From a virus: DNA of 37,219 bases. Shown piece by piece: positions 12,695 to 21,881 of this stretch. Made by a program: the position numbers and the translations under genes. The notes beneath the pieces are model-generated. The model did not search any database. It worked only from the letters and a program-made list of their open reading frames with translations, and had not been told where the DNA came from. The stretch is from the IMG/VR virus record IMGVR_UViG_3300047376_000451, positions 1 to 37,219 of that record; one strand, given 5' to 3'. The stretch's first letter is position 1; each line of letters begins with the position of its first letter.

Positions 12695-15011
12695 CGATCC
12701 CGAGATCCTGCATGATGCGCTCAGCGGGGGTCATTTCCCTTTGCTGAGCCTGCGCCATGCCGGCTCCCATTGTCAGCGATCTGCCGGCTTCCGCCGCTCT
12801 TGCGCCGCCAGCCTGCGCCTTACTGATGGCCGGCGTTAGTTGCTCAAGCAATCGAGCCTGCGCCATTAGCTGCTCAGGCGTCATGCGTTGCGTCAGGACA
12901 GGCGCAATCTCTTCGCCTACACGTCTTATGCGCTCAGACTGCTTCGCGCCTCCAAGAAGCCCCTGAGCCGCTGCGGCGGTCATTGTAGGAATAGCACCCT
13001 GACGCGCGACAGTTTCGCCGAGGCTTTCGCCTGTCATTTCCTTCATTCTGTTCATCACTTGGTTGCGGATAAACGTTTGCGAGTTTTTAGAGACGCCTGC
13101 TTGCTGCATTAGCGCGCTTGCCGTGTCGTTAATCTGCTTACCCAAAGCATCTGCAGCGTCATCGCCCAGCGCCATGCGTAGCTTTGTAGCCACGGCGCGC
13201 GTGTTCATCGCTTTTAATGCAGCCAGCGCCTCGATCACTTCCGCCTCATTGTCGGCGCGCGGGTTAATCTTGGCGTTTGCTTGGATCTCGTCAATCCGGT
13301 TTCTCAGCGCCTGCCGTAGCTGCCTGAGCCCCACGTCGTCAATGCTCTCCATGGCCATAGCCACGTCTTCACGCGTTACTCTTGGGCTCAGAATGTCGTT
13401 GCCAAGATCGGCAGCGATTTTCTGGTCGATGGCGTCCTTTCCTGCGGCGCGCGCCTTGGCGTAGTCGGGGTTCACATCATCCAGCGCGCTGCGGAGCTGC
13501 AGCGCCAAGTTGCGCTTTGATCTAGAGGCATCAAAATCTGCGGCCTTTTTCAGCGTCTGGCTCTGACTGTATAGGCGGCGTGTGACGTAGTCTATGGTCG
13601 CCACGGTCGGCTGTCTTGTCACTGTATATGTGCCGTCTCCATGCGAGATTATGTCCAGCCCCTGACGCTGCGCGGGCGTAAGATCGTTAAACTCTGCTTC
13701 CTTAATGCGCTGCCCGCCAATATAGTTATCCATTTCACCAGCTTCCCGAAGCAGCTCCCGAGCACCTGACATGTCATTTTTGCCAACGCGTGAAAACAGC
13801 GTCATCACTTGGCTGTCTGCAGGTATGTCTGCGTCATAAGATGCACCATAAAGCTCGCGCCGTGCTTCTGCGGTATCTTTCATAATCTGCGCTTTTTGCG
13901 TCAATATGCCGTCTGTGGTTTCGCCAAGCACGTTGTCCAGCGTTGTATTAAGATCACGCGAAGCAAGCAGAGATGTCTCGTTAAGGTTTTCCTTCACGAT
14001 CTTTGCCGCTGGCCCGCTTGTATTAGCCACAGTATCAAGCAGCGCCTCGGTGTTGGGGCCAAGCGCAGCAATAGATCCATATGGCCCCATCCGCTCTGCG
14101 CTCTCTACAGCGGTTGCGCTGTCCATAGCCAGCGTGTCCTTAACCACCTGAGCCGCTGTGTCCTTAAATCCGATCTTCTGCAGAATATCGCGCACCGGCC
14201 TTTCAAGATATTTGCCGTAAACGAACCCAGAACCCGCGCCAACGACAGGCGCAGCCGCGCCAAACAGCGCACCGCCCAATCCGCCTGACTTGGCCTGCGA
14301 AATGGCTTCCGGCAGTCTGCCCTCACCATAACCGGCTACAGCGCCCTCCAGCGCCGCCAGCGGCGCGCCGTAGCCAACGCCTTGCGTCACTTTGCCGGCG
14401 AGTGATTCCGCTGCCAGCTTAGGCGCAAACGGCGCTGCAGTTGCGATACCCGTGGCCAAGCGAGATGCTGCGGTTGTTTTAGGCGCTTCCAGTTCGCGGC
14501 CAGCGATGGCCTCTTGTATTACGCTTTGCGCCTGCGCTGGTGAAACGCCATCTCCATAATACTGGCTGGCTGCAGAAGACATTGCGCCAGCCACCGGCTC
14601 AACGTAACCTCTGAAAAACGGCATACCCTTCATCGCTGACAAGATCCGCGTCGGCACTTCGCCAATCATTTCCTGCGCTGATTGACCCTTCACGACCGCT
14701 GCAGCGTCTCCGCCTGCGGCTTTGATCATTTTGATCATGCTTGGGTCTGACGTGCTGTAGGTGCCGTCGGTAAACGACTTAACGCCTGTCTCCTCGTTTC
14801 TGACGATCATGCCGCCTTGCGGGAAGCTTTCGACAAGACTGGTGCCTAGCGGGGCTCGCGCAAGACTTGGCGTCAGGCCGATCCTCTGCGCGAAATCATC
14901 AAAAGGAATATCGCTGTAAAATTTTCGGTGATAAGCCGACGCAAAAGCTTCGTCCGACATATCATTGTAATCAGGAAACTTCTTGCGCAGATCCTCAAGC
15001 TTCGTCGCCAT
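12681..15011 (-). CDS. Large internal virion/ejection protein
   Basis: A 776-residue protein, the last of three adjacent probable ejection proteins in the place of P22 gp7/gp20/gp16 or T7 gp14-gp16. The N-terminus (DYNDMSDEAFASAYHRKFYSD, then FDDFAQRIGL) carries a motif common at the start of phage internal proteins. Residues ~200-275 contain Ala/Gly-rich amphipathic or membrane-active stretches, and the C-terminal half is long helix and coiled coil. Such proteins leave the capsid with the DNA and build a conduit across the envelope. No transglycosylase motif was recognised. It ends convergently with the gene at 12515. Confidence 0.75.
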   Translation of the reverse strand: MATKLEDLRKKFPDYNDMSDEAFASAYHRKFYSDIPFDDFAQRIGLTPSLARAPLGTSLVESFPQGGMIVRNEETGVKSFTDGTYSTSDPSMIKMIKAAGGDAAAVVKGQSAQEMIGEVPTRILSAMKGMPFFRGYVEPVAGAMSSAASQYYGDGVSPAQAQSVIQEAIAGRELEAPKTTAASRLATGIATAAPFAPKLAAESLAGKVTQGVGYGAPLAALEGAVAGYGEGRLPEAISQAKSGGLGGALFGAAAPVVGAGSGFVYGKYLERPVRDILQKIGFKDTAAQVVKDTLAMDSATAVESAERMGPYGSIAALGPNTEALLDTVANTSGPAAKIVKENLNETSLLASRDLNTTLDNVLGETTDGILTQKAQIMKDTAEARRELYGASYDADIPADSQVMTLFSRVGKNDMSGARELLREAGEMDNYIGGQRIKEAEFNDLTPAQRQGLDIISHGDGTYTVTRQPTVATIDYVTRRLYSQSQTLKKAADFDASRSKRNLALQLRSALDDVNPDYAKARAAGKDAIDQKIAADLGNDILSPRVTREDVAMAMESIDDVGLRQLRQALRNRIDEIQANAKINPRADNEAEVIEALAALKAMNTRAVATKLRMALGDDAADALGKQINDTASALMQQAGVSKNSQTFIRNQVMNRMKEMTGESLGETVARQGAIPTMTAAAAQGLLGGAKQSERIRRVGEEIAPVLTQRMTPEQLMAQARLLEQLTPAISKAQAGGARAAEAGRSLTMGAGMAQAQQREMTPAERIMQDLGIATFR

Positions 15012-15013
15012 TA

Positions 15014-16210
15014 CTATGGTTCCCTCAAATTAAGTGGGTCTGGTAGCTGCTCGCCGCCTCCGTTGTCGCCTTCAAGCCAAGTTGGCCGTCCGCCAAGTAC
15101 CCTATCCAACGCCGCCGTATCCGCGTTTGGCTCTTTGTAGGCAAACCTGATGGCTTTTTGGTATCGCCCTTTGATTTTGTTTAAATCTCTTAATACGGCT
15201 TCCTTGGTTTGGTTTAGGTTTAGCTTGGCGATGTCGCTCTCTAAAAGCTCCAATTCCTTTTCTGAAACTGAACCAAGAGTTGCCCCGCTGGCCTTTAAAT
15301 CCATAAGAGCCTGCAACGCCATATTTGACCGCAACGTCTGCGCATCAATTCTTAACTCGCCAGCGGCAGTAAATGGAATATTGCCAAGGATTGCGCCCCA
15401 AAAGCCCGTGGTGCCTTCAGTTTCTCGAACAGTGCGCAATAAATCTTCAACGGTTTCCAGCGTCTCACTAGCGCCGCCAGCCGCTGACACGCTCGCACGC
15501 GATTTCTCTATCTGCGCATCTATTTGGTCGATCTGCATTTTGATCGCGGGCGCCATCTCAGGAAACGCAAAAGCACGCTGAATAAGTTTCTGCTTTTGCA
15601 GCTCAAGGGAAGACATATCTCCCATGCCGGCGCCAGTGGCGGCAAACGTTTCGCCCAACATCTTCTGCCGCTGTGTGGCGGCGTCACGTTTACGCTGCAT
15701 ATCCGCCATATCGCCAAACGCCTTGAGCGTTCTTGCGAAAGACGTTCCCTCTTTGCCCTGCGCGGCTAAGCCTGCGTCTGCTATCGCGGAGAACGCCAGC
15801 ATCATCCGTTGCTGCTTGGACAAGTTGCCAAATGGGTCTGAAGACTGCGCAGACTGCGCAGGCTGCGCTGGCTGCTGCAAGATGCCAGCGCCAAGCTGAA
15901 ATCCTGCCGGCGTTGCAGGCTGCCGCATTGGCATCGCGGCTGGCGTAGCCAGAGGCGCGGTGGCCGGCGTAGCTTGAGGCGGGACAAACGGCACAGCAAG
16001 ATCCGTAGGCATTGCGCTGGGTGGCCGCCCAGATCCCGTTTCTGGCGGCGCCAGCGGCGGCACAAACGGCTTGTTTGCTTGCGCAGCTTGTGCCCGCTCA
16101 AATAAATCTATGTCATTCTGCGTAAGCGTTTCGCCTTCAAGCGGCAGTATATTTGGCGGCATACCGGATAGCGCCAGCGCGTCGATTATTTCTTGCGTTG
16201 CGATCATCAA
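15014..16210 (-). CDS. Internal virion/ejection protein
   Basis: A 398-residue protein. Residues ~45-115 are Pro/Ala-rich and low complexity, with repeated PFVPP and PATP elements; the remainder is helical with an Ala/Gln-rich coiled coil. It sits between the 311- and 776-residue proteins with two-base spacing or a 4-base overlap, and is probably the middle member of an ejection trio. The family was not recognised at sequence level. Confidence 0.65.
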   Translation of the reverse strand: MMIATQEIIDALALSGMPPNILPLEGETLTQNDIDLFERAQAAQANKPFVPPLAPPETGSGRPPSAMPTDLAVPFVPPQATPATAPLATPAAMPMRQPATPAGFQLGAGILQQPAQPAQSAQSSDPFGNLSKQQRMMLAFSAIADAGLAAQGKEGTSFARTLKAFGDMADMQRKRDAATQRQKMLGETFAATGAGMGDMSSLELQKQKLIQRAFAFPEMAPAIKMQIDQIDAQIEKSRASVSAAGGASETLETVEDLLRTVRETEGTTGFWGAILGNIPFTAAGELRIDAQTLRSNMALQALMDLKASGATLGSVSEKELELLESDIAKLNLNQTKEAVLRDLNKIKGRYQKAIRFAYKEPNADTAALDRVLGGRPTWLEGDNGGGEQLPDPLNLREP

Positions 16211-17142
16211 ACAAACCTTCCCATGCTAAGCGGGCCGCCGTAGCCCATGCCGTACCCAGCGCCCATTCCGGCACCCATACTTCCGAAGGCCATGCCGGCG
16301 GGGCCAAATGCGCCCATGCTTGCTGCGGACATGCCTAGATTGCCAAGCGTGCCCAGCGCCGGCCCTATGCCGCCTGTGGAGCTTGTTGTCGTGGACGTTC
16401 CAATACCTGCAGGAAACAGCCCAGCCGTTGTGAACATTCCAGACAGAGATGCGAGCGGATACTGTTTCTCCATCATAAACTTGTCGTAAGCTTCTTTTAA
16501 CTTTGCGCTCTCGATATCCATTGGGATGGCGCCCGCAGTCATCATGGCGCTTAAATTGGACAGCTCATCCTTTTTAGCCGCGCCGGCTGTAGATGTCATG
16601 CCAAGGGCGCCTGCCATCTTGGCTTGGTTTTCAGCCGCCACAGCCGCTTCGCCATAGCTCAAGCCTTTTTGCATTAGCTCGGAAACCATTAAGTCTCTCT
16701 GCGTGTCATAAGCAGCTTCACGCTCGCCTTCAAATACGCCGCGCCGCACATTTCCAAAGGCGCCTGCCTTAGTGACGCCCGCAGCCTCACCAACGCGCTC
16801 CTGCGCGCGTCTACGCTCCGCTTGAGCCATCATAGGGTCAATGACGCCCTCTGTGTACATGTCCTGATATCCACGCACACGCGCCATGCGCTGCTCAGGC
16901 GTTTCCGCAGCAATACCAGAATAAACATCAGCCGCCGCCGCATATTCCTCTGGCGTTGTCAGGCCGCCGTAACCCTCATATGCGGCTTTCATCAAAGGAT
17001 CCATTTCGGCAACCGTCGTGCCTTGGTATTCCTCATATGGGGTTTCTGCTATGGCATACGTTTTGTCGTACAGATAACCCAAGACTTTCTCTTGGAATGG
17101 ATCCATAGTGTTTTCGGTTTTTTCGGTGCTGCTACTGCCCAT
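16207..17142 (-). CDS. Internal virion/ejection protein, glycine-rich C-terminus
   Basis: A 311-residue protein. The first ~240 residues are helical (many Ala, Glu and Met), and the last ~60 are Gly/Met/Ala-rich (GPAGMAFGSMGAGMGAGYG), a membrane-compatible, glycine-zipper-like tail seen in small ejection proteins. It overlaps the GNAT-like gene by one base and the next gene by four. The order small, medium, large matches P22-like ejection cassettes. Confidence 0.65.
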   Translation of the reverse strand: MGSSSTEKTENTMDPFQEKVLGYLYDKTYAIAETPYEEYQGTTVAEMDPLMKAAYEGYGGLTTPEEYAAAADVYSGIAAETPEQRMARVRGYQDMYTEGVIDPMMAQAERRRAQERVGEAAGVTKAGAFGNVRRGVFEGEREAAYDTQRDLMVSELMQKGLSYGEAAVAAENQAKMAGALGMTSTAGAAKKDELSNLSAMMTAGAIPMDIESAKLKEAYDKFMMEKQYPLASLSGMFTTAGLFPAGIGTSTTTSSTGGIGPALGTLGNLGMSAASMGAFGPAGMAFGSMGAGMGAGYGMGYGGPLSMGRFV

Positions 17143-17594
17143 TATCGTATTTCCATCTCATAGTGCGTGTAAATTGGCCGGAATGTAGACCCTTTAACAT
17201 ATCTCTCAAAGCCTTTACGGCCATCTGCCTCGACGGCGTCAAGGTTAGCGTCTAAAGCCAACCCCGCCAAAATCCTTACCGCCTCGTCCATCCATATGTG
17301 CATGTACTTACCGCCCATAAATTCTATCTTGAGGTTCTTACGTTGAGGGTGTTTCACAACGCATGTGGTGATCGCTGCGGTCAACTTGTCTCCAACGTAA
17401 ACTAGCCACAATATAGATGTGCCAGCCATTATATCTTCTCTTACATCTTCCAGATTGACGTTTTGGTCAACCCGCCTAACCGCTGGAGCCAGTAACTCCA
17501 AGCCACTATCGATGTAGTTTGCAACCTCGCCCTCCGGCACTGGTAAGACCGTCACACGCTGTGCTTGCCCGAATTGTACAACATTATCAATCAT
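17142..17594 (-). CDS. GNAT-like acetyltransferase-fold protein
   Basis: A 150-residue protein whose pattern suggests a GNAT fold: an N-terminal helix pair, then ILWLVYVGDKLTAAITTCVV (strands 2-4) followed by a helix (DEAVRILAGLALDANLD) and KGFERYVKGSTFRPIYTHYE near the end. Related small proteins occur beside internal core proteins in T7-like podoviruses. The acetyl-CoA loop is not clear, so it may be structural rather than enzymatic. It overlaps both neighbours, inside the virion operon. Confidence 0.6.
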   Translation of the reverse strand: MIDNVVQFGQAQRVTVLPVPEGEVANYIDSGLELLAPAVRRVDQNVNLEDVREDIMAGTSILWLVYVGDKLTAAITTCVVKHPQRKNLKIEFMGGKYMHIWMDEAVRILAGLALDANLDAVEADGRKGFERYVKGSTFRPIYTHYEMEIR

Positions 17595-18247
17595 CCGTGA
17601 AGCCTCGTAATCGAAAGCGTTGACGCAGGTATTGCGGGCACTGGAGAAGACGCTGCGGTGTAATTCAGGAAGCCACTTGTACTGTCAATCATGTAATTCA
17701 CTTCAAGATATTGCCCCGCCGTCACGGTAAATATCTGCGTGCGGGATGTCACCAGTGTGGCGTTGTTCTGGTGCAGCGCAGTCGTCATTGCGCTATTGGC
17801 GACGTCAGTGCCATTTATACTTGGCCAGAAGTAGAAGTGAACCGTGCTGGCTGACGTCGATGATATTTGCGCGGAAAACGAAATCACATATTCTCCAGCT
17901 TCCTCGAAAACAATTCTTGAAGCTGGTGTCCCTTGTGTTATTCCTTCATTGCCGGTGGGAGCGTCGTAAGTCAGTTTGTAAGCTGTATTCGCAACCGCCG
18001 GCACGACGTCAGCCGTTTTAATAAAATCAGCGTGGCCATCTTCCAGAACGATCTGTCTAAACTCGCCATTCTTTGACACAACAGGATAACCGTTCACATT
18101 ATCCCACAAGATGACGCCGTTTTCAGCGGGGCTGCTTTCAGGCGTCTTAAATCCGAGCTTGTACAAGTTGATCGTCAAGTAACGCGTCAGGCCCCTTCCC
18201 CATTGGCGCAGATCATCGCCAATCGGTGGCAGTATCGGGGATGCCAT
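17591..18247 (-). CDS. Putative tail/receptor-binding protein, jelly-roll-like
   Basis: A 218-residue protein. Residues ~90-218 are a run of beta-strands with spacing like C1q/TNF-type jelly rolls: FEEAGEYVISFSAQISS, STVHFYFWPSINGTDV, and FTVTAGQYLEVNYMI. The N-terminal ~50 residues could be a virion anchor. It lies between the gp10-like tail protein and the ejection genes, with four-base or shorter overlaps. Receptor binding is inferred from fold and position. Confidence 0.55.
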   Translation of the reverse strand: MASPILPPIGDDLRQWGRGLTRYLTINLYKLGFKTPESSPAENGVILWDNVNGYPVVSKNGEFRQIVLEDGHADFIKTADVVPAVANTAYKLTYDAPTGNEGITQGTPASRIVFEEAGEYVISFSAQISSTSASTVHFYFWPSINGTDVANSAMTTALHQNNATLVTSRTQIFTVTAGQYLEVNYMIDSTSGFLNYTAASSPVPAIPASTLSITRLHG

Positions 18248-20064
18248 TACCGACGCCCTGCCGGCTTAACATCAACACGCATATTGCCGACACGCCACGC
18301 GGCCAGCTTAGCACCCTCAACGCGCATCCTTAGCTGGCGGCCAGCAAATCGCACAGAAGTCGGATTGGTGGGCGTAAATGGCCCGTGGCTTGTCTCTGTG
18401 TCGTTTGGATAAAAGCGTGTCTTAAATGTCACGTTCACGTCGCCCTGCGTGTTTTCGTCCGGTATTAACTGCGTGACATGCGCTGTCTGGTCGCCGTTAC
18501 CAATCGAGACAGGGCCGCTTTCTGCGAATACTGCGCCGCTGTCTACGTTTAGCCCAACCTCATGCTCAAAGATACTGACAGGCCCACCAACCGCAATTGT
18601 GTTGCCCATCGAATTACCATGAACTGTGCAGTAGTATTTTAAGCTGTCTGGCGCATCTGACGCCACGACGATAGTGACCTTTGCCCCAGCTTGTCCGGCT
18701 GTGCCTGTCGTAGTTACGCCGGTTGTATAAGACGCATCTGCGCTTGTTCTGAATGCAAAAGGATGCCCAGCGTTTGAGGCGTCTGAAAGGTCAAACACAT
18801 ATGTGTTTCCTCGCGCAAAATTTAGGGTCGGGGCAGACCCAGAAATGCCTTCTATTGCGTATTTATTTCCACCATCATTCACAACCGTAACAGTGTAGTT
18901 TACGGTTTGTGAATATTCGCCAGACATAAATGGATAGCGAAAAACGCCACGCTCTGTGCCTGACGTGCGCGCCAAGTTGCCAATCAGCCAATGCCGCTCG
19001 GTGTAGTCGTAGGCAACATATCTATCGATCTCGGTGCTATTCTCGGAGCAGTAGAACCACCAAATCTCTCCAAATTGCCCGTTTGCCACGCCCCACACTT
19101 TAGATTGCTGAGCCTTGTTGAAATCACCGAAAACATAATCATGCACGTCGCACGGCAATTCGCGCACGCTGTTACCGTCGAAATAGAAGAACCCACGCTG
19201 GCCCATGTAAAACACGCCCAAGTCCGTATCGACGGCAGATTTGCGAGATATGGCCCCGCAACTGGTTCCAACGCGTTGGAATGAGTAAATAAACGGTGGG
19301 CCTGCGTATACAGCCGCGTGACAGTCTGTGTCTGTGATGATTAGCGTCTGCCCTTTTGTGCGTACCGCCTGCATGATCTGGCCAGACGTCTGAAGGATTT
19401 GAGAGCCGGCTTGGTTGGTGGATGCGGGCGTCCATAAGGTGTTGTTTTCCTGATCGCACCAAGACACAGTGCGCGGATTGTTGCCCGCGCCCAGCGCGAA
19501 GATAAAGCGTTCTTCTGTGACCAGCAAGCCCATATTATTTGTCGGCGCATTTGCAATTACTGCAGCGTCACTGCTTGTGCCAAGCTGCCACTCAAGAAGG
19601 CGCCCGTCATCCTTGTGGCAGGCAACCAAGTATTCGCCAAAATTATCTAAGCTCCACGTCGTTGCCTCTGCGGGAACAGAGGATGCAAGTTGCTGGCGCG
19701 GCGTGCCATAGTAGCCTGTGCCGTAAAAGCTGTAGCCATACCCTGTTTCAATTTCAGCGTCTTCACGTCCAGCCGCCAAGTCGCTTGGCGTGATGTCATA
19801 GATAACCCCAGCACCAGTCATGGCTTTCAACTCGCTGTGCGAGCCCCCAGCAAGCCACGCAGACCCGTCGTTGCTTTCCCAAGCGTGCATCCCGCGCACA
19901 GGGTTGGTGCAGAACGATGCCTTGCGCTCTTGCCAGCCGCCGATCGGGCGTAAGCTGTTATCGCGCCAGCGCACCAAGCTGCCATCGCGCCAGCGTCCAG
20001 ACTGTTCGAGGTCAGTGCCGTTGCGGTAAAATCCAGCGGGTATATCCAGAGGAACAAGTGTCAT
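18247..20064 (-). CDS. Tail stabilisation protein (P22 gp10-like) with inserted cupredoxin-like domain
   Basis: A 605-residue protein. Residues 1-380 resemble the packaged-DNA stabilisation/tail protein family of P22 gp10: an N-terminal GFYRNGTDLEQSGRWRDGSL segment, then beta-propeller-like blades with repeated Trp/Gly motifs. Residues ~390-492 are different: VNYTVTVVNDGG onward looks like a plastocyanin-type cupredoxin, with H434 (NAGHPFAF) and C479-x2-H482-x3-M486 (YYCTVHGNSMG), the ligand order of type-1 copper sites. The tail resumes after residue ~495 and ends basic. The protein should sit at the tail neck. Copper binding is predicted from spacing only. Confidence 0.75.
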   Translation of the reverse strand: MTLVPLDIPAGFYRNGTDLEQSGRWRDGSLVRWRDNSLRPIGGWQERKASFCTNPVRGMHAWESNDGSAWLAGGSHSELKAMTGAGVIYDITPSDLAAGREDAEIETGYGYSFYGTGYYGTPRQQLASSVPAEATTWSLDNFGEYLVACHKDDGRLLEWQLGTSSDAAVIANAPTNNMGLLVTEERFIFALGAGNNPRTVSWCDQENNTLWTPASTNQAGSQILQTSGQIMQAVRTKGQTLIITDTDCHAAVYAGPPFIYSFQRVGTSCGAISRKSAVDTDLGVFYMGQRGFFYFDGNSVRELPCDVHDYVFGDFNKAQQSKVWGVANGQFGEIWWFYCSENSTEIDRYVAYDYTERHWLIGNLARTSGTERGVFRYPFMSGEYSQTVNYTVTVVNDGGNKYAIEGISGSAPTLNFARGNTYVFDLSDASNAGHPFAFRTSADASYTTGVTTTGTAGQAGAKVTIVVASDAPDSLKYYCTVHGNSMGNTIAVGGPVSIFEHEVGLNVDSGAVFAESGPVSIGNGDQTAHVTQLIPDENTQGDVNVTFKTRFYPNDTETSHGPFTPTNPTSVRFAGRQLRMRVEGAKLAAWRVGNMRVDVKPAGRR

Positions 20065-20086
20065 CTATTAAATCCTCAATTTCTAC

Positions 20087-20524
20087 CTATGCGCTGCCAG
20101 ACGTCTCAACATCACCCTCTGCCGTTAAAGACCCGTCACTGGCTAGTTTTAGCCTGTCCGTCCCCTGATATGCAAATTTCAAATCACTGCCAGATTGAGT
20201 AATTGTCCAGTCGCCAAGATCGACAGTCGTTGCATTTACAGTTGTGGATGTCAGTGTGGTCACAGTGGCTGCCCCGTTAGAGACGGTGAGCTTGCTGTCG
20301 ATTTGTGTCTGGATATTACTGGTTACGCCATCGATATAATTTATTTCAGCTCCGGTCGCTGAAATGGCTACACCGCCCACCTTCCACGATCCAGCGGTTA
20401 AGTCAGGCGTGCTGGCGGTCACTCCGTTTAATACATCTACAAGATCATCAAGAGCCGTGTTCGTTATAGTGCCCCACTGGTCTTCAGAGCCGCCCACTGT
20501 CGCTTTGGTTATCGTGATTGTCAT
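20087..20524 (-). CDS. Tail-fibre-like structural protein
   Basis: A 145-residue Thr/Ser/Asp-rich protein without cysteine. The GAEINYIDGVTSNIQTQIDSK-like segment (given because it is the diagnostic part) is recurrent in phage fibre shafts, and the C-terminus has the DWTITQSGSDLKFAY strand pattern of fibre tips. It lies next to the endolysin and gp10-like genes. It is probably a short virion-attached fibre or head decoration. Confidence 0.6.
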   Translation of the reverse strand: MTITITKATVGGSEDQWGTITNTALDDLVDVLNGVTASTPDLTAGSWKVGGVAISATGAEINYIDGVTSNIQTQIDSKLTVSNGAATVTTLTSTTVNATTVDLGDWTITQSGSDLKFAYQGTDRLKLASDGSLTAEGDVETSGSA

Positions 20525-20582
20525 GTCAAATCCTCATCTTTCGCTGAGTATACTACGTCCGCATCAAATCGTCTACGCTTGG

Positions 20583-21056
20583 CTAATCTATGCGTTCAAA
20601 GTGCGGGCCATCTATAAAGGGCCTGCGCGATTGTGACCTGCGAAGGTCGATGTAAGCGTTCATAGCCTCTTCCATCGTTCCTTCCCACTTTCTGATATCC
20701 ATTGGGTATGGCATTTCGGCTGTAGCCCACGCCGCACCCCAACATATAGGCACATTGAGCTGTATGGCCGCCTCTTTGATGGCATCCGCCAAATCATCAT
20801 AGACCGACAGCTCCCAACTCGCCCTGCCATTTATGAAGGCCATAATATCGAATGCCTTGCCCTCAAGGTGCTTTGATTTCATGGTTTGACTTGCGCCTTT
20901 GGCGACCAGCTCCTTTTGCTGTTCAATGGTTCTCATCCCCTGCACCACACCAAAATCGGTCCTCGACAGCGTGATAGCCATCTTCACAACCGCCTGCAGG
21001 CCATCGTCAATCCCTTCAAGCCTATCAAGGCTGCGTCTGCTCAATTTAAACGTCAT
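20583..21056 (-). CDS. M15-family endolysin (L-Ala-D-Glu/D-Ala-D-Ala-type peptidase)
   Basis: A 157-residue peptidoglycan peptidase. The zinc motif SKHLEGKAFD gives H63 and D70, and DGPHFER near the C-terminus gives H152, the third ligand, matching the M15 (VanY/T5 endolysin) pattern SxHxxGxAxD ... H. It has no signal peptide, so it needs the holin encoded just upstream, with which it overlaps by ATGA. It cuts the host wall at the end of infection. Confidence 0.9.
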   Translation of the reverse strand: MTFKLSRRSLDRLEGIDDGLQAVVKMAITLSRTDFGVVQGMRTIEQQKELVAKGASQTMKSKHLEGKAFDIMAFINGRASWELSVYDDLADAIKEAAIQLNVPICWGAAWATAEMPYPMDIRKWEGTMEEAMNAYIDLRRSQSRRPFIDGPHFERID

Positions 21057-21430
21057 TTCGTCACCTGTTTAACCTTTTCATATGATCTCATGCTGGCCAA
21101 TCCGAGCATACCCGTTAACACCGGCATCATCACCGACATGTCGGCCTGTGGCACCATGAACCCAAACCCCGCAGCTATTGGCGAGATCAGAAAGTTTACC
21201 GCCAGCCCCAAAACGCACACATATCCGCAAAGCGGGCGCCAGCTCGCCGCAAACCAGTTTCCGGCTGCCTCGGCCTTGTTGACCTCTATCTGCGCCAGCA
21301 TGGCCTGCTGGGCCTGCTTATCGGCAAGCGTGGCCAGCTCATGCGCCATCTTGGCGGCGGCATCCTTGTCTTGGATGAACTTGCCGGCGAGATCCGTTGC
21401 AGGCCCGATCAGGGCGCTCAGAATGCTCAT
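21053..21430 (-). CDS. Holin, 3-TM GTA type
   Basis: A 125-residue protein similar to the GTA_holin_3TM family. An N-terminal amphipathic stretch and a helix (residues ~18-57) precede a WFAASWRPLCGYVCVLGLA segment that begins the membrane part; hydrophobic segments span about 60-82, 84-96 and 99-113. The W-R-P-x-x-G motif is typical. It would permeabilise the inner membrane and release the endolysin encoded next. This family is best known from alphaproteobacterial gene transfer agents, which supports the host inference. Confidence 0.85.
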   Translation of the reverse strand: MSILSALIGPATDLAGKFIQDKDAAAKMAHELATLADKQAQQAMLAQIEVNKAEAAGNWFAASWRPLCGYVCVLGLAVNFLISPIAAGFGFMVPQADMSVMMPVLTGMLGLASMRSYEKVKQVTK

Positions 21431-21630
21431 TTTTTACCCCCGTTCACATATAGCCCAAACCACGCCGCTCCGGCGCCCACTATCACGCTGACAAATCCTG
21501 CCTGCGCGTTGTTTGGCATCTCAAGCCCCATGAACCAGCTACACGTCTGGTAAAACACGACCATGTAACTCAGGATAAGCAGGCGCGGAACAATGCGCCA
21601 AGCGTCTAGTTTCTCTGGTGTCATATTCAA
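21427..21630 (-). CDS. Small membrane protein (second holin or antiholin candidate)
   Basis: A 67-residue protein with two membrane segments, about residues 15-35 (LLILSYMVVFYQTCSWF) and 44-61 (GFVSVIVGAGAAWFGLYV), and a short Lys-rich end. It overlaps both neighbours by four bases inside the lysis block. Two-TM proteins in this place often act as holins or antiholins; similar small proteins are frequent in marine podoviruses. Confidence 0.65.
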   Translation of the reverse strand: MNMTPEKLDAWRIVPRLLILSYMVVFYQTCSWFMGLEMPNNAQAGFVSVIVGAGAAWFGLYVNGGKK

Positions 21631-21881
21631 ACCTCTATGTTGATGTTTGTGCCTTGCGGCCTGTCAGCAGTGGTCTTAGTGCCAAACCTATCATAAGCCT
21701 TGCCTAAGTCCAACTTCTGCTCCCTGAGCGCCTCCAGATGCGTGTGGTTGGCCCTATGCTCTTTGGCTACCCTCTGCTCCACCAGATGCGCTTCTATACG
21801 CTCACGCGTCTGCGTTTGCTGGTGTATGTCCGATTGCACATTAAACGGTGCCGACCCTATACCTGATAAACCGTCAGCCAT
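21627..21881 (-). CDS. Hypothetical protein in the lysis block
   Basis: An 84-residue charged, helical protein with no membrane segment (MADGLSGIGSAPFNVQSD, then a Gln/Glu/Arg/His-rich helix). Unrecognised. It directly abuts the upstream gene and overlaps the downstream membrane protein by four bases. Confidence 0.6.
   Translation of the reverse strand: MADGLSGIGSAPFNVQSDIHQQTQTRERIEAHLVEQRVAKEHRANHTHLEALREQKLDLGKAYDRFGTKTTADRPQGTNINIEV

Noticed and set aside
15014-16210. Secreted or cell-wall protein from its Pro/Ala-rich region
   Set aside because: No signal peptide, and the neighbours are ejection-type virion genes; a low-complexity linker is simpler.
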